Of a DNA stretch of 64,000 nucleotides, positions 41,464-49,777 are shown one piece after another. Within the stretch, counting starts at the first letter, position 1, and each line of letters opens with the position of its first letter. A program made the translations under genes and the position numbers. This stretch comes from Acidaminococcus hominis (GTDB taxonomy: Bacteria; Bacillota; Negativicutes; Acidaminococcales; Acidaminococcaceae). The stretch is taken from assembly GCF_900291475.1 (NCBI RefSeq), contig NZ_OLMM01000004.1, forward strand, positions 560,873 through 624,872, read 5' to 3'. The notes under the pieces were generated by a model. It was not told the origin of the DNA. It was given only the letters and a program-made list of their open reading frames with translations, and ran no database searches.

Positions 41464-42699
41464 TTATTTCGCCTGCACAAAGAACTTAATAAAGGCGATG
41501 GTCTGGGGCTGGTAGATGATATCTACCAGAAAGGCGCCAACAATGGGCACAATCATAAAAGCTTTCCGGCTCATGCCGTATTTTTCCTTTACGGCGGTCA
41601 TGTTCACAATGGCAGAGGGGGTGGCGCCCAAGCCGTGCCCCATTAGTCCTGCACACATAACGGCTGCATCGTAGTTGCTGCCCAGCACCCGGAAGATGAT
41701 GAAGTAGCAGGCTGCGGCCAGGAAGATGACCTGTGCAGTCACAATCAGCAGTACGCCGCCCAGAAGGCCTGCCAGTTCCCACAGTTTCAGGGTCATCAGG
41801 GCAATGGCCAGGTAGTAGTTCAGCATGACGTCCCCAATAGAGTCCACCAGGGAGAAGCTGAAATTGTAGAAATGGAAGCTTTCGTTCAGGTTACGCAGGA
41901 TTACTGCGGTGAACATGGCACCCACATAGGTGGGGAAGCTCATATTGATCAGCTTGCCGATCCAGCCGGAAATCATTGTGCCAATGGCCATACACACCAC
42001 AATGGCGGTAACATTTTTGATGATATCCAAAGAGGACAGTTTTTCCTTTTGGTCGGCATTGACGTTCAGAACGTCCGTATCAAAGTTCTCGGATTCGTCG
42101 GGTTTTAATTGGTACTTTTCAATCAGGGCCCTAGCCAAAGGACCGCCTACCAGCACGGCAGAAATCAGCCCAAAGGTCGCTGCTGCCATCCCCACTTCCA
42201 TAGCTACAGGATAACCCATTTCTACGAAGGTCTTGCCATACGCGCCAGCAGCCCCGTGACCGCCAATCATGGAAATGGCACTGGCCAGAAGTGCATAGGG
42301 AGCTTCAATCCCCACCAGCTTGCTAAAGCCAATTCCGATGATATTCTGGAAAATGGAAACAATTCCCGCTACCAGCCAATAGACGATCAGCAAGAAGCCG
42401 CCTTTCTTCAAAAGGGTCAGGCTGGCACCCAAGCCTACGGTGGTGAAGAAGGCCAACATGAAGGGACTCATGTAGTAAGTGTCAAACTTGAAGGCAAAAG
42501 CCCCTGTCTGATGCCCAAAAAACGTGACGAACATAAACAGGAAGCCGCCCACTACAGGTGCGGGAATACAATACTTGCGCAGCGCAGCAATGTTGTTTTT
42601 GACCCAATACCCGATTAGAAGCATAATTGCCGCCAGCGCGGTGGTGAAAATTGCATCGGTCTTGATGGTAAGCACATTTTTGATCATTTCAATTGACAT
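41464..42699 (-). CDS. gltS: Sodium/glutamate symporter (GltS)
   Basis: A 411-residue carrier of the GltS (ESS) family with 10-12 helices. Typical stretches are CIPAPVVGGFLF, MLAFFTTVGLGASL, SAISMIGGHGAAGAYG and the C-terminal MGHGLGATPSAIVNM. It imports glutamate with Na+. The ATG at 42699 lies six bases after GGGGG; an ATG two codons earlier is adjacent to the site and less likely. It is a single gene, convergent with the carbamoylase and followed by a terminator. Glutamate uptake is important in Acidaminococcaceae, if that placement is correct. Confidence 0.93.
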   Translation of the reverse strand: MSIEMIKNVLTIKTDAIFTTALAAIMLLIGYWVKNNIAALRKYCIPAPVVGGFLFMFVTFFGHQTGAFAFKFDTYYMSPFMLAFFTTVGLGASLTLLKKGGFLLIVYWLVAGIVSIFQNIIGIGFSKLVGIEAPYALLASAISMIGGHGAAGAYGKTFVEMGYPVAMEVGMAAATFGLISAVLVGGPLARALIEKYQLKPDESENFDTDVLNVNADQKEKLSSLDIIKNVTAIVVCMAIGTMISGWIGKLINMSFPTYVGAMFTAVILRNLNESFHFYNFSFSLVDSIGDVMLNYYLAIALMTLKLWELAGLLGGVLLIVTAQVIFLAAACYFIIFRVLGSNYDAAVMCAGLMGHGLGATPSAIVNMTAVKEKYGMSRKAFMIVPIVGAFLVDIIYQPQTIAFIKFFVQAK

Positions 42700-42922
42700 A
42701 GCCATCCCCCTTTTCCTGGTCCTTTTTTCAATTTTGTCACATTTATACAGGGATGTCAATTTACTGCTGTCAAAGCAGTGTTTTTTTTCAATGCACAGTT
42801 GTATTTGCTAAAAAAGCAACAATCTAGAGTTATACTTGTTCCAAAATAGCAAACCTGACCTAACTCATCGTTAACCAAACTTTCAGTCCCCATTGCTGCC
42901 AACACTGCTTTTCTGCACAAAG

Positions 42923-42965
42923 AAGGACTTGTGAATCCCCTCTCAGCATGGGACACAAGTCCTTT
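42923..42965 (-). terminator. Intrinsic terminator after the cyclase-family gene
   Basis: AAGGACTTGTG pairs with CACAAGTCCTT; the tail on the minus strand is a modest T-rich run. Confidence 0.7.
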
Positions 42966-42983
42966 TCCGCTATGGATTTTTTC

Positions 42984-43724
42984 TTATTGCAGTGCCAAAA
43001 GTCTTACCCAAACGCCTGTGCCACCCTTCACATTGGCAAAGGTGCCTACGGTATAGCAGCGAGTTCCCTTAATGGACTCCAGATTGCAGACATTTTCCAA
43101 TACTGGAATTTCGTGGCTCAGCAGAACTTTATGGGAATTGGGGGCCGGACCATCGGGAGAAATGCTTTCCGTTCCTACAAAGCGAACCTTTTTGCTCACC
43201 AGGTATTCAGCGGCTTCCGGAGATACGGTGGTATAGCCGTTTTTGATATAGGCATCATAGCCTTTGCTCCAATTGGCATCATGGCCGGTATGGAACAGAA
43301 CGGCATCACCTGGTTTAATTTTTCCATTTTTCTTTTCCCAGGTAATGATATCTTCCTTGGAAATCACATAGGCACCGGGATGGCCGGTTTTGATGATAAC
43401 AGCTGGTCCCATGAGAACATCGGCCTTCCAGCCTTCGATGGCATGTTTGGTATTGTCGATGTGAAACGGGGCATCCATATGGGTTCCTGTGTGGGGGCAA
43501 TAGCTGATGGTTTCCAGATTATAATCGCTTTTTTGTCCCACTCGGGAAAAGAACTTCATGGAAGGCTGGGTCAGGGATGGATCAGCCGGCATTTGATTTT
43601 CCACGATTTCATGGGACAGGTCCACCACCTTGTCGTACTGGAGCTTGGCCATTTCTGCATTGGACGGGCATAGCAGAGTCCCCAAGGATAGCCCTGCTGC
43701 GCATAACAACCATGATGCTTTCAT
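42984..43724 (-). CDS. Cyclase-family protein (kynurenine formamidase-like, PF04199) with a signal peptide
   Basis: A 246-residue protein. Residues 1-23 look like a cleavable Sec signal (ASWLLCAAGLSLGTLLCPSNA). The mature part has the cyclase/arylformamidase metal motif HTGTHMDAPFHI near residue 79, LSHEI at the N-side, GDAVLFHTGHD and GTESISPDG. Such enzymes hydrolyse formamides, amides or lactones with bound Mn/Zn. Export of this family is less common and implies action on an extracytoplasmic substrate. It stands alone upstream of gltS; AGGAG precedes the ATG. Confidence 0.88.
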   Translation of the reverse strand: MKASWLLCAAGLSLGTLLCPSNAEMAKLQYDKVVDLSHEIVENQMPADPSLTQPSMKFFSRVGQKSDYNLETISYCPHTGTHMDAPFHIDNTKHAIEGWKADVLMGPAVIIKTGHPGAYVISKEDIITWEKKNGKIKPGDAVLFHTGHDANWSKGYDAYIKNGYTTVSPEAAEYLVSKKVRFVGTESISPDGPAPNSHKVLLSHEIPVLENVCNLESIKGTRCYTVGTFANVKGGTGVWVRLLALQ

Positions 43725-44369
43725 ACAATCATCTCCTATGCATATTTTTCTGATTTATGTGATTATTATCCCATGGTGAGACTTCTCCTGTCCAATGTAT
43801 ATTCTTGCAAGAATTGATGAATTATATTTATTAATGTATTTTTTTGTGGTACATATGCTAGATAAGAAGTGGGTGTGAAACAATACCTACTCCGAAAGAA
43901 TAAACTGCTTGCGAGCTCAAAAGAGTTTGCAAACGTTTTTTGCGGCATACCATCCATCTAGTGCTGTACTGGGTGCAGAAAATCATAGAACGTTGGCACC
44001 GAGTTTCTACAATTTTTAAAGGATAGTCAGGTTAGACATAACAACCTTTAGCAGTATTACCGGTTAGGAAACAGCAGTGCTTCCGAATCAGTATTCGTAA
44101 CGCTTTCGTCCAGTGGCTAATTAATCCCTAATTTTTCAGCAGACTGTTGGACAGCCCTGGTGGTTTCCCGGGACGCAATCTTGCTACGAGCAATATCGCG
44201 TTGACTTTCCCATGTTTAGCAGCATAAGAATTTTTCGGTAATCCGTCATTATGAAGACCCCCTATAGTAAAAGTCACACAAATTCAGTGTGCTAATTACA
44301 GTATGGGTACTCATGAATGATGTGGTAAGTATTTCCGGCAAGGTGGCTTAAATTCTGCGGTAAGGTGAA
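43725..44369. other. ~650-bp non-coding, decayed region
   Basis: No frame has both a ribosome site and a recognisable product. It contains the cyclase promoter at the left and, rightwards, pieces that look like degraded coding DNA leading into a transposase remnant. No terminal repeats were identified. Confidence 0.5.
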
Positions 44370-44598
44370 AAAAGCACCGTGCAGGTGGCCCTTAATCAGG
44401 CCGGAATATGCAACTTTGTAGGAACCGTATAATCCAAGCTGAAGATACATTGGGATTATTAAAGAAGACCGCTCCTATAAGAAACTGGTGCGAAGATGAC
44501 TGAAATTCGTCCAAATGGAGATATATCTGGTTTCTATTGGTTTCAACCTAAGTAAATACTACAGGAAAGCACAGCGAAACAAGCTGGCAGCTGCTTAA
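44370..44598 (+). pseudogene. Remnant of an IS1182-like transposase C-terminus
   Basis: Joining two frames around base 44475 gives NRIIQAEDTLGLLKK then DRSYKKLVRR, an in-frame stop, and KFVQMEIYLVSIGFNLSKYY, ending KAQRNKLAAA-stop at 44598. This matches the order of conserved blocks at the end of IS1182-family transposases (QxEGxFGxLK, then a late ExxLxSxxxNLxK). One frameshift and one stop make it inactive. A hairpin (44620-44664) with T run follows. Confidence 0.55.
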
Positions 44599-44619
44599 CT
44601 AAAGCTTACGCTTTCTTGA

Positions 44620-44664
44620 GAAAAGGAGAAGTCTGCCCTTTTTACAAGAATTTTTCTCCTTTTC
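44620..44664 (+). terminator. Hairpin after the transposase remnant
   Basis: GAAAAGGAGAA pairs with TTCTCCTTTTC; weak loop and tail, plus-strand reading. Confidence 0.5.
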
Positions 44665-44696
44665 AAAAGTTTACTGTGATTTTGGGGCACAAAAAA

Positions 44697-44734
44697 GGGG
44701 CTGTGAAAAATGATAACGCATTTTTCACAGCCCC
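44697..44734 (-). terminator. Strong intrinsic terminator after the third M20 gene
   Basis: Perfect 16-bp arms GGGGCTGTGAAAAATG / CATTTTTCACAGCCCC with an A run at 44691-44696 as minus-strand T tail. Confidence 0.92.
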
Positions 44735-44762
44735 CACAAAAAATGTGAAGCACCCATAAAAT

Positions 44763-45938
44763 TTATTCAGCTACTTCTTTTTCCCATTCCAGTACATACT
44801 GAACAAAATACCGGACGCCCAACCCCAAGGCTTTTTCGTCAATATCGAAATAGGGGCTATGCTGGGGATACCGTTTGGCTTCATCATCAAAGCCGCCGCC
44901 CAAGAGCAACAAACATTTGGGATTGTAATACTTGGCAAAGTCTTCTCCACCCATCTGCAGCTCCCAGTCGATGATCTTGTCTTTGTCGAAAACCTTTGCA
45001 CAGGCTCGGCGTCCCGTATCCACACAAGCGTCATCGTTGATCATAGGAGGTGGTCCGAAGTGATATTCGGTACGAATGGCAGCCCGAGTTGCGGTCCCGA
45101 CGCCTTGGGCCACCCGTTCCAAAATATGGGGATAGTCTTCCCGCAGTTCCTTGTTAAAGGTACGAGCGGTGCCGGACAGATGTGCTTCGCCTGGAATCAC
45201 GTTGGAAGTAGTACCGCTCTGGAAGGTGGTAACGCTGAGCACCGCCGGTTCCAAGGGATTGACTTCCCGGCTGACTACAGTCTGGAGGGTGGTGACAAAT
45301 TCAGAACCGGCCACAATGGGATCTATAGTCTGATGAGGCAGGGCTCCATGGCCCCCCTTTCCTTCCACATAGATATCGAAGGTATCGGCAGCACTCATCA
45401 CAGGGCCATAACGCAGGGAAACACAGCCTACTGGAATCTTACTCCAGATATGCAGCGCAATGAGCCGGTCACATTCCTTCACCAGGGGTTCTTCCTTCAT
45501 ATAGTAAGCCCCACTGTCCTCGATGAATTCTTCCGCAGGCTGGAACAGCAGCCGGACGGTAACTTTCAGTTGGTCTTTCATCCCCGCTAAAATTTTAGCC
45601 GTTCCTAGCAGGATGGTGATGTGGGTATCATGGCCGCAGGCATGCATGGTCCCTTCATTCTGGGATTTATAGGCTTCTGTTCCCAGTTCCGTGATGGGCA
45701 GGGCATCAATATCCGCACGAATACCGATAATCTTGTCCGAAGAATGGGGCCCCTTGATGGTGGCAATCACACCAGATTTGCAGGCCTTCACGTATGGGAT
45801 ACCCAATTTTTCCAGATATTCCATGATATATTTTTGGGTTTCAAATTCTTTCCAAGATCTTTCAGGATGCTCATGAAAATGTCTCCTCAGGGCAACCAGT
45901 TCTTCTTGGATTCCATTGACTCTTTCTTTTACATCCAT
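44763..45938 (-). CDS. M20-family amidohydrolase (third paralogue)
   Basis: A 391-residue M20D amidohydrolase. Metal motifs are RADIDALPITELG, HACGHDTHITI, QPAEEFIEDSG and ALHIWSKIP, with GKGGHGALPHQTIDP in the lid domain and QMGGEDFAKYY near the end. It should release an amino acid from an N-acyl conjugate. It is last in the CyuA-YfcC-M20 operon, 17 bases after the YfcC gene, with GGAGG before the ATG. Its partners point to a cysteine-type leaving product, but the substrate is unknown. Confidence 0.92.
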   Translation of the reverse strand: MDVKERVNGIQEELVALRRHFHEHPERSWKEFETQKYIMEYLEKLGIPYVKACKSGVIATIKGPHSSDKIIGIRADIDALPITELGTEAYKSQNEGTMHACGHDTHITILLGTAKILAGMKDQLKVTVRLLFQPAEEFIEDSGAYYMKEEPLVKECDRLIALHIWSKIPVGCVSLRYGPVMSAADTFDIYVEGKGGHGALPHQTIDPIVAGSEFVTTLQTVVSREVNPLEPAVLSVTTFQSGTTSNVIPGEAHLSGTARTFNKELREDYPHILERVAQGVGTATRAAIRTEYHFGPPPMINDDACVDTGRRACAKVFDKDKIIDWELQMGGEDFAKYYNPKCLLLLGGGFDDEAKRYPQHSPYFDIDEKALGLGVRYFVQYVLEWEKEVAE

Positions 45939-45955
45939 TGTTCAACGCCTCCAGA

Positions 45956-47350
45956 TTAAAATGGACCATAATTGATTTTTGTAGCAACCAGCAATGCAAT
46001 CACGCAAACAACGCTCAAGATCAGCAGCAGCGGAGTCACGAATTTCCACCATTTCTTCAGCGGAATTCCGGCAATAGTTAGGAAAATCAGTAGAGTACCG
46101 CTGGTGAACCATGCCGAGTTGGTCAACCCATCCCCAAACTGGAAGGCCAGGATCATGGTCTGACGGGTCATCCCTACCAAGTCTGCCAGAGGGATTAAGA
46201 TAGGCATAAGTGCCATCGCTTTGGCGGATCCAGAAGTAATTAACCCGTTGAACAAGGCAATAACAATCATGACGGCGATAGGAGTAAGGTATTTGGGCAT
46301 AGCCATTAGAGGCTTAGAGATACCGTTAATGATTGGGTCGATGATTGCAGAAGCTGTCAGTATCCATTGAATCCCTCTTGCCAAGCCGATGACAAGTGCC
46401 GGTGTCAGACCATCCTTGACCCCAGCGATAATCACATTAACAAGTTTCCCAGCCGGGATTCTGTTGATCACTCCAGCTGCAATAGCCGTGAACAGGAAGC
46501 AGGCAGACAGGTCATTCATGGACCATCCCTTGGTGGAAACCCCCACGATGGAAGCCACAAACGTTACCAGGAACACCACAAGAGAAATGCTCTGCCGCTT
46601 ATTCAGAGGCTCTTTCAATGTTTCGCTATAGTCGATGCGGAATTTGCTGTCATCCAAATCCGCTGTCAGGGACGCCCGTTTTCCGGATTTCACACCCCGG
46701 GCATAGCGCAGTACATAGATGGCCATGATAATGTTGGCGATGATCAGCAGCACCAGACGGAAAAGGAATCCGGAGAACATGGGCAGCTGAGCGATTTCAT
46801 CGGAAATGCCCACAGTGTACACACTGGTGGGAGAGAAGGAGAAACTGATCATATCCACCATGGCGGAACAGGTGACGCCGGTCATCAAATCATAGCCCAA
46901 CGCCAAGCAAAGGGATATGATGATGGGGATAAAGGGGACAATTTGTTCATTCCACCCCAGGAAACCGCCCAGGCAGCCAAAGACGAACATAATGGCGCAA
47001 AGGATTTTTTCAGATCCCATGGTATCTGATTTGGCCAGAACGCCTGCCATCGCCTTATCCAAAGTACCTGTCTGTTTGTAAACTTCAATGCACCCGGCCA
47101 CCAGCATAACCAGGAACATCATGCTGGCACTGGATACCAACCCGTTGGGGATGGCCTGGAATATAGCCTGAGGTCCCAGATAGACTTTTGGAACACTGTG
47201 GAAGGAATTGGGAACCACCACAGTCACTCCGTTCAAGACTGTCCGTTCAAAGGCGCCGGGAGAAATTAGAAATGATAGCAGCCAGCAACCTACGATGACG
47301 GCAAATACAATGACAAAGGCATTGATTGTGCCCACTTTCTTTTTTTCCAT
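45956..47350 (-). CDS. YfcC-family carrier (second copy)
   Basis: A 464-residue membrane protein with about 12 helices, related to the carrier at 9081-10484. Shared features are FLISPGAFERT near the start, LVAGCIEVYKQTGTLDKAM, NGLITSGSAKAMALMPILIP and LAFQFGDGLTNSAWFTSG. It is flanked in one operon by the cyuA paralogue (31 bases upstream) and an M20 amidohydrolase (17 bases downstream). ATG 47350 sits nine bases after AGGAG. The cargo is presumably the M20 substrate. Confidence 0.88.
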   Translation of the reverse strand: MEKKKVGTINAFVIVFAVIVGCWLLSFLISPGAFERTVLNGVTVVVPNSFHSVPKVYLGPQAIFQAIPNGLVSSASMMFLVMLVAGCIEVYKQTGTLDKAMAGVLAKSDTMGSEKILCAIMFVFGCLGGFLGWNEQIVPFIPIIISLCLALGYDLMTGVTCSAMVDMISFSFSPTSVYTVGISDEIAQLPMFSGFLFRLVLLIIANIIMAIYVLRYARGVKSGKRASLTADLDDSKFRIDYSETLKEPLNKRQSISLVVFLVTFVASIVGVSTKGWSMNDLSACFLFTAIAAGVINRIPAGKLVNVIIAGVKDGLTPALVIGLARGIQWILTASAIIDPIINGISKPLMAMPKYLTPIAVMIVIALFNGLITSGSAKAMALMPILIPLADLVGMTRQTMILAFQFGDGLTNSAWFTSGTLLIFLTIAGIPLKKWWKFVTPLLLILSVVCVIALLVATKINYGPF

Positions 47351-47381
47351 TTTTCTCATCTCCTGTTGCATCTGTACTCAG

Positions 47382-48686
47382 TCACTGCAATGCAGCATTT
47401 ACATCGACTTTCCCAATCATGGTCTTTAAGATTTCGATATCCGTCTGCTTCATTCCTACCTTTCCCAAATAACCGATATTTTTAATGGTCTCTTCGATAT
47501 TTTTGCCAACAAGACCTTCGCCTTCCTTGAAGACCTGGCCGTGCATGCTCATATAATGGCCCATCAGGGCTGCATGGACGGCAGCGGAGATTTTGGCGGC
47601 ACAGCTAGGTTTAGCACCATCGCAGACCATTCCGCCCACATTACACAAGGTATTGGTAATAGTATCTGCCACATGCTGGTAATCCCTAGTAGCCATCCAG
47701 GTAATGGCTGCTCCCGCTCCGCAGGCGGCATTGACTGCACCACAGAAAGCGGAAAGGGGGCCAATATAATGCTTGATGTAGACAGAAATCAAATCCCCTA
47801 CAATCAGTGCCCGTAGTGTCTCATCGTGAGAGAGCCCCCATTCCTTGGCATAGACCAAGATGGGCATGGTAACGGTGATTCCCTGGTTGCCACTCCCAGC
47901 ATTGATAACCACTGGTTTAGGGCATCCGCTCATCCGGGCATCACTCCCTGCTGCAGCAGCAGCCTCAGCCCTGGCCATGACGCTGTCCCCGATGGTCTCC
48001 CGGATAGTCCTTCCTACCTGGCTTCCCCAGGGATGATCAAGGCCTTCCTGGCTGATGGCTGTGTTGTCTTTGATTTCTGTGTCCAACACATCCCGCACTG
48101 TGTCTAGATTCACAGCAGTGGCGTATTCCAAGATTCCTTCTAGGGACATAAGGCTGCGATCAGCACCTTGGTGCTTTCCTTCCTTGGCTTCCAAGCTCTG
48201 GTCATAAAGGACTTGTCCATCCTGGACGACTTTATAGACATTGGTGTGGTTCCCAGAAAGAATCACTTCCGAACTATGTTTCTCGCCCCAGAGCTTCACA
48301 TCGATGTACAATCCTGGTACCCCTTCCACCAGTTCCACATCGCACACATTCCGAGCCACCAGTTTCCGGCAGGCTTCCCTCTGTGCGTCGTTGACGCCAG
48401 CAATGACTTCCAGAACCTTAGATGGGTCTCCGCCACAGATACCCAGTGCCGCAGCCGCTGGAATTCCCTTCTGACCGTTGGAATTGGGAACGGTGACACC
48501 TTTCACGTTCTTAATCATGTTTCCGGAACAATCCACCTCGTAACGGACCACTTCTTCCGGCAGGTAGCTTTTTGCCTTAGCTGCGGCATAAGCAATGGCA
48601 ATAGGTTCTGTACAGCCCATTGCGGGAATCAGTTCCTCATGTAAAATCCGCGAGTAATTATCCATGATTGCATCAGACAGTGCCAT
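47382..48686 (-). CDS. L-cysteine desulfidase family protein (second CyuA)
   Basis: A 434-residue CyuA/UPF0597 protein. Cysteines in AMGCTEPIAIAYA (Cys24), MSGCPKPVV, NAACGAGAA and GMVCDGAKPSCAAK match those of the other copy, including the [4Fe-4S] ligands. Length is identical to the first copy, but the sequences differ widely, so this is an old paralogue and not a recent duplicate. It leads the operon with YfcC and M20 genes behind a 256-base promoter region, with a GntR regulator gene upstream. AAAAGGGG precedes the ATG. A different thiol amino acid substrate is possible. Confidence 0.88.
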   Translation of the reverse strand: MALSDAIMDNYSRILHEELIPAMGCTEPIAIAYAAAKAKSYLPEEVVRYEVDCSGNMIKNVKGVTVPNSNGQKGIPAAAALGICGGDPSKVLEVIAGVNDAQREACRKLVARNVCDVELVEGVPGLYIDVKLWGEKHSSEVILSGNHTNVYKVVQDGQVLYDQSLEAKEGKHQGADRSLMSLEGILEYATAVNLDTVRDVLDTEIKDNTAISQEGLDHPWGSQVGRTIRETIGDSVMARAEAAAAAGSDARMSGCPKPVVINAGSGNQGITVTMPILVYAKEWGLSHDETLRALIVGDLISVYIKHYIGPLSAFCGAVNAACGAGAAITWMATRDYQHVADTITNTLCNVGGMVCDGAKPSCAAKISAAVHAALMGHYMSMHGQVFKEGEGLVGKNIEETIKNIGYLGKVGMKQTDIEILKTMIGKVDVNAALQ

Positions 48687-48895
48687 TTTGCTTACCCCTT
48701 TTCTTTAAACAATTTTAGATTATTATCCTTATTTTTAATATATCACTAATATGATTAGATTGCAAGAATTTTCTGAATACATAGTGTGCTACTATTAATT
48801 AACTAACAAGAGCAAAGAATTCTGCGGAGAATCTACTTTAGCGCTGTACTGCTTGCTAACTCCTAACGGCCATTGACCATTGAACGCTGACAAAA

Positions 48896-48938
48896 GAGGC
48901 TGCTGCACATGCTAAGGCCATACATGTGCAGCAGCCTC
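48896..48938 (-). terminator. Strong intrinsic terminator after the GntR gene
   Basis: Perfect 16-bp arms GAGGCTGCTGCACATG / CATGTGCAGCAGCCTC, A run to the left giving a short T tail on the minus strand. Confidence 0.88.
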
Positions 48939-48942
48939 CCTT

Positions 48943-49572
48943 TCATTTTAACAAGGTAAAATCTTTCAGATCCTGTTTCAGCATTTTCACTGCTTTGGCA
49001 CTATTTTTTTCCCGCAGAGCATCAAGGATGTCTTTGTGATGCCGGCAGTCGCAGGACATGTGAAGGTCCTGTTTGTCCACACCCCACCGGAACTGGGCGT
49101 AAGCCCGGGTCAGCCGTCTCATGCAGCCCTTCACCTGCTGATCGATATAATCATTTCCACAATCATGAATCAGTGTCACATGGAAAGCCAAGTTGGCCAT
49201 CCAGTGCTCCCGAGGTGTCACATCATCCCGCAGGCATTCCTGGTTCAGTTGCTCCAGTTCGTCAATCTGACGCTGGTTAAGGTGTTCGGCCCGGCTTTGG
49301 AGGATTCCACCTTCCAGATAATAGCGGAATTCCAACATTTCCCGGATATCATCTATGGTCAGCCGGGTTACTTCGTAGCCATACCGGGGTATGTTCCGGA
49401 GCACTTGGTTCTCACATAGGGCAATCAGGGCTTCCCGTACTGGGGATTTACTGCACTGATATTTTTCTACTAGAGTTCCCTCATTCAGGATGTCTCCCGG
49501 CTCATAGACACCGGCATAAATGTCTTCCATGATAGCATCATATACTATATCCTTAAGGTATTTTTTCTTCAT
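48943..49572 (-). CDS. GntR-type (FCD) transcriptional regulator
   Basis: A 209-residue regulator with a GntR winged helix (NEGTLVEKYQCSKSPVREAL, NQVLRNIPRYGYEVTRL) and an FCD domain with Asp/His candidates (ANLAFHVTLIHDCGNDYI, CDCRHHKDILDAL). It is encoded just upstream of the CyuA-YfcC-M20 operon on the same strand and separated by a terminator and a promoter gap, so it probably controls that operon. The ATG at 49572 is seven bases after GAGGG. A short inverted repeat, CTCTTTTT/AAAAAGAG, lies at about 49614-49642 in its own promoter. Confidence 0.92.
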   Translation of the reverse strand: MKKKYLKDIVYDAIMEDIYAGVYEPGDILNEGTLVEKYQCSKSPVREALIALCENQVLRNIPRYGYEVTRLTIDDIREMLEFRYYLEGGILQSRAEHLNQRQIDELEQLNQECLRDDVTPREHWMANLAFHVTLIHDCGNDYIDQQVKGCMRRLTRAYAQFRWGVDKQDLHMSCDCRHHKDILDALREKNSAKAVKMLKQDLKDFTLLK

Positions 49573-49680
49573 CCTGTCGCCCTCTTTCCCCCACAAAATC
49601 TCTTTTTATTATACTCTCTTTTTGGAAGGAATAAAAAAGAGATAGCGTAAAATATTTGTCTCTTAACGCAGCAGCATACA

Positions 49681-49710
49681 AAAAAGGCGATTCTCGCGAA
49701 TCGCCCTTTC
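49681..49710 (-). terminator. Intrinsic terminator after the citrate-carrier gene
   Basis: GGCGATTC / GAATCGCC with a TCGC loop and an AAAAAA run at the left (T tail on the minus strand). Confidence 0.85.
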
Positions 49711-49777
49711 TATCTACGCATTTTCGATTTTTCCTTATAGGAACTCTCACAGTTCAGCCTGAAGGAAGCGTCTCTTT

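Noticed and set aside
43766-43957. 63-codon minus-strand frame upstream of the cyclase gene
   Set aside because: Lies in A/T-rich promoter or decayed DNA with no start signal or homology that I can see.
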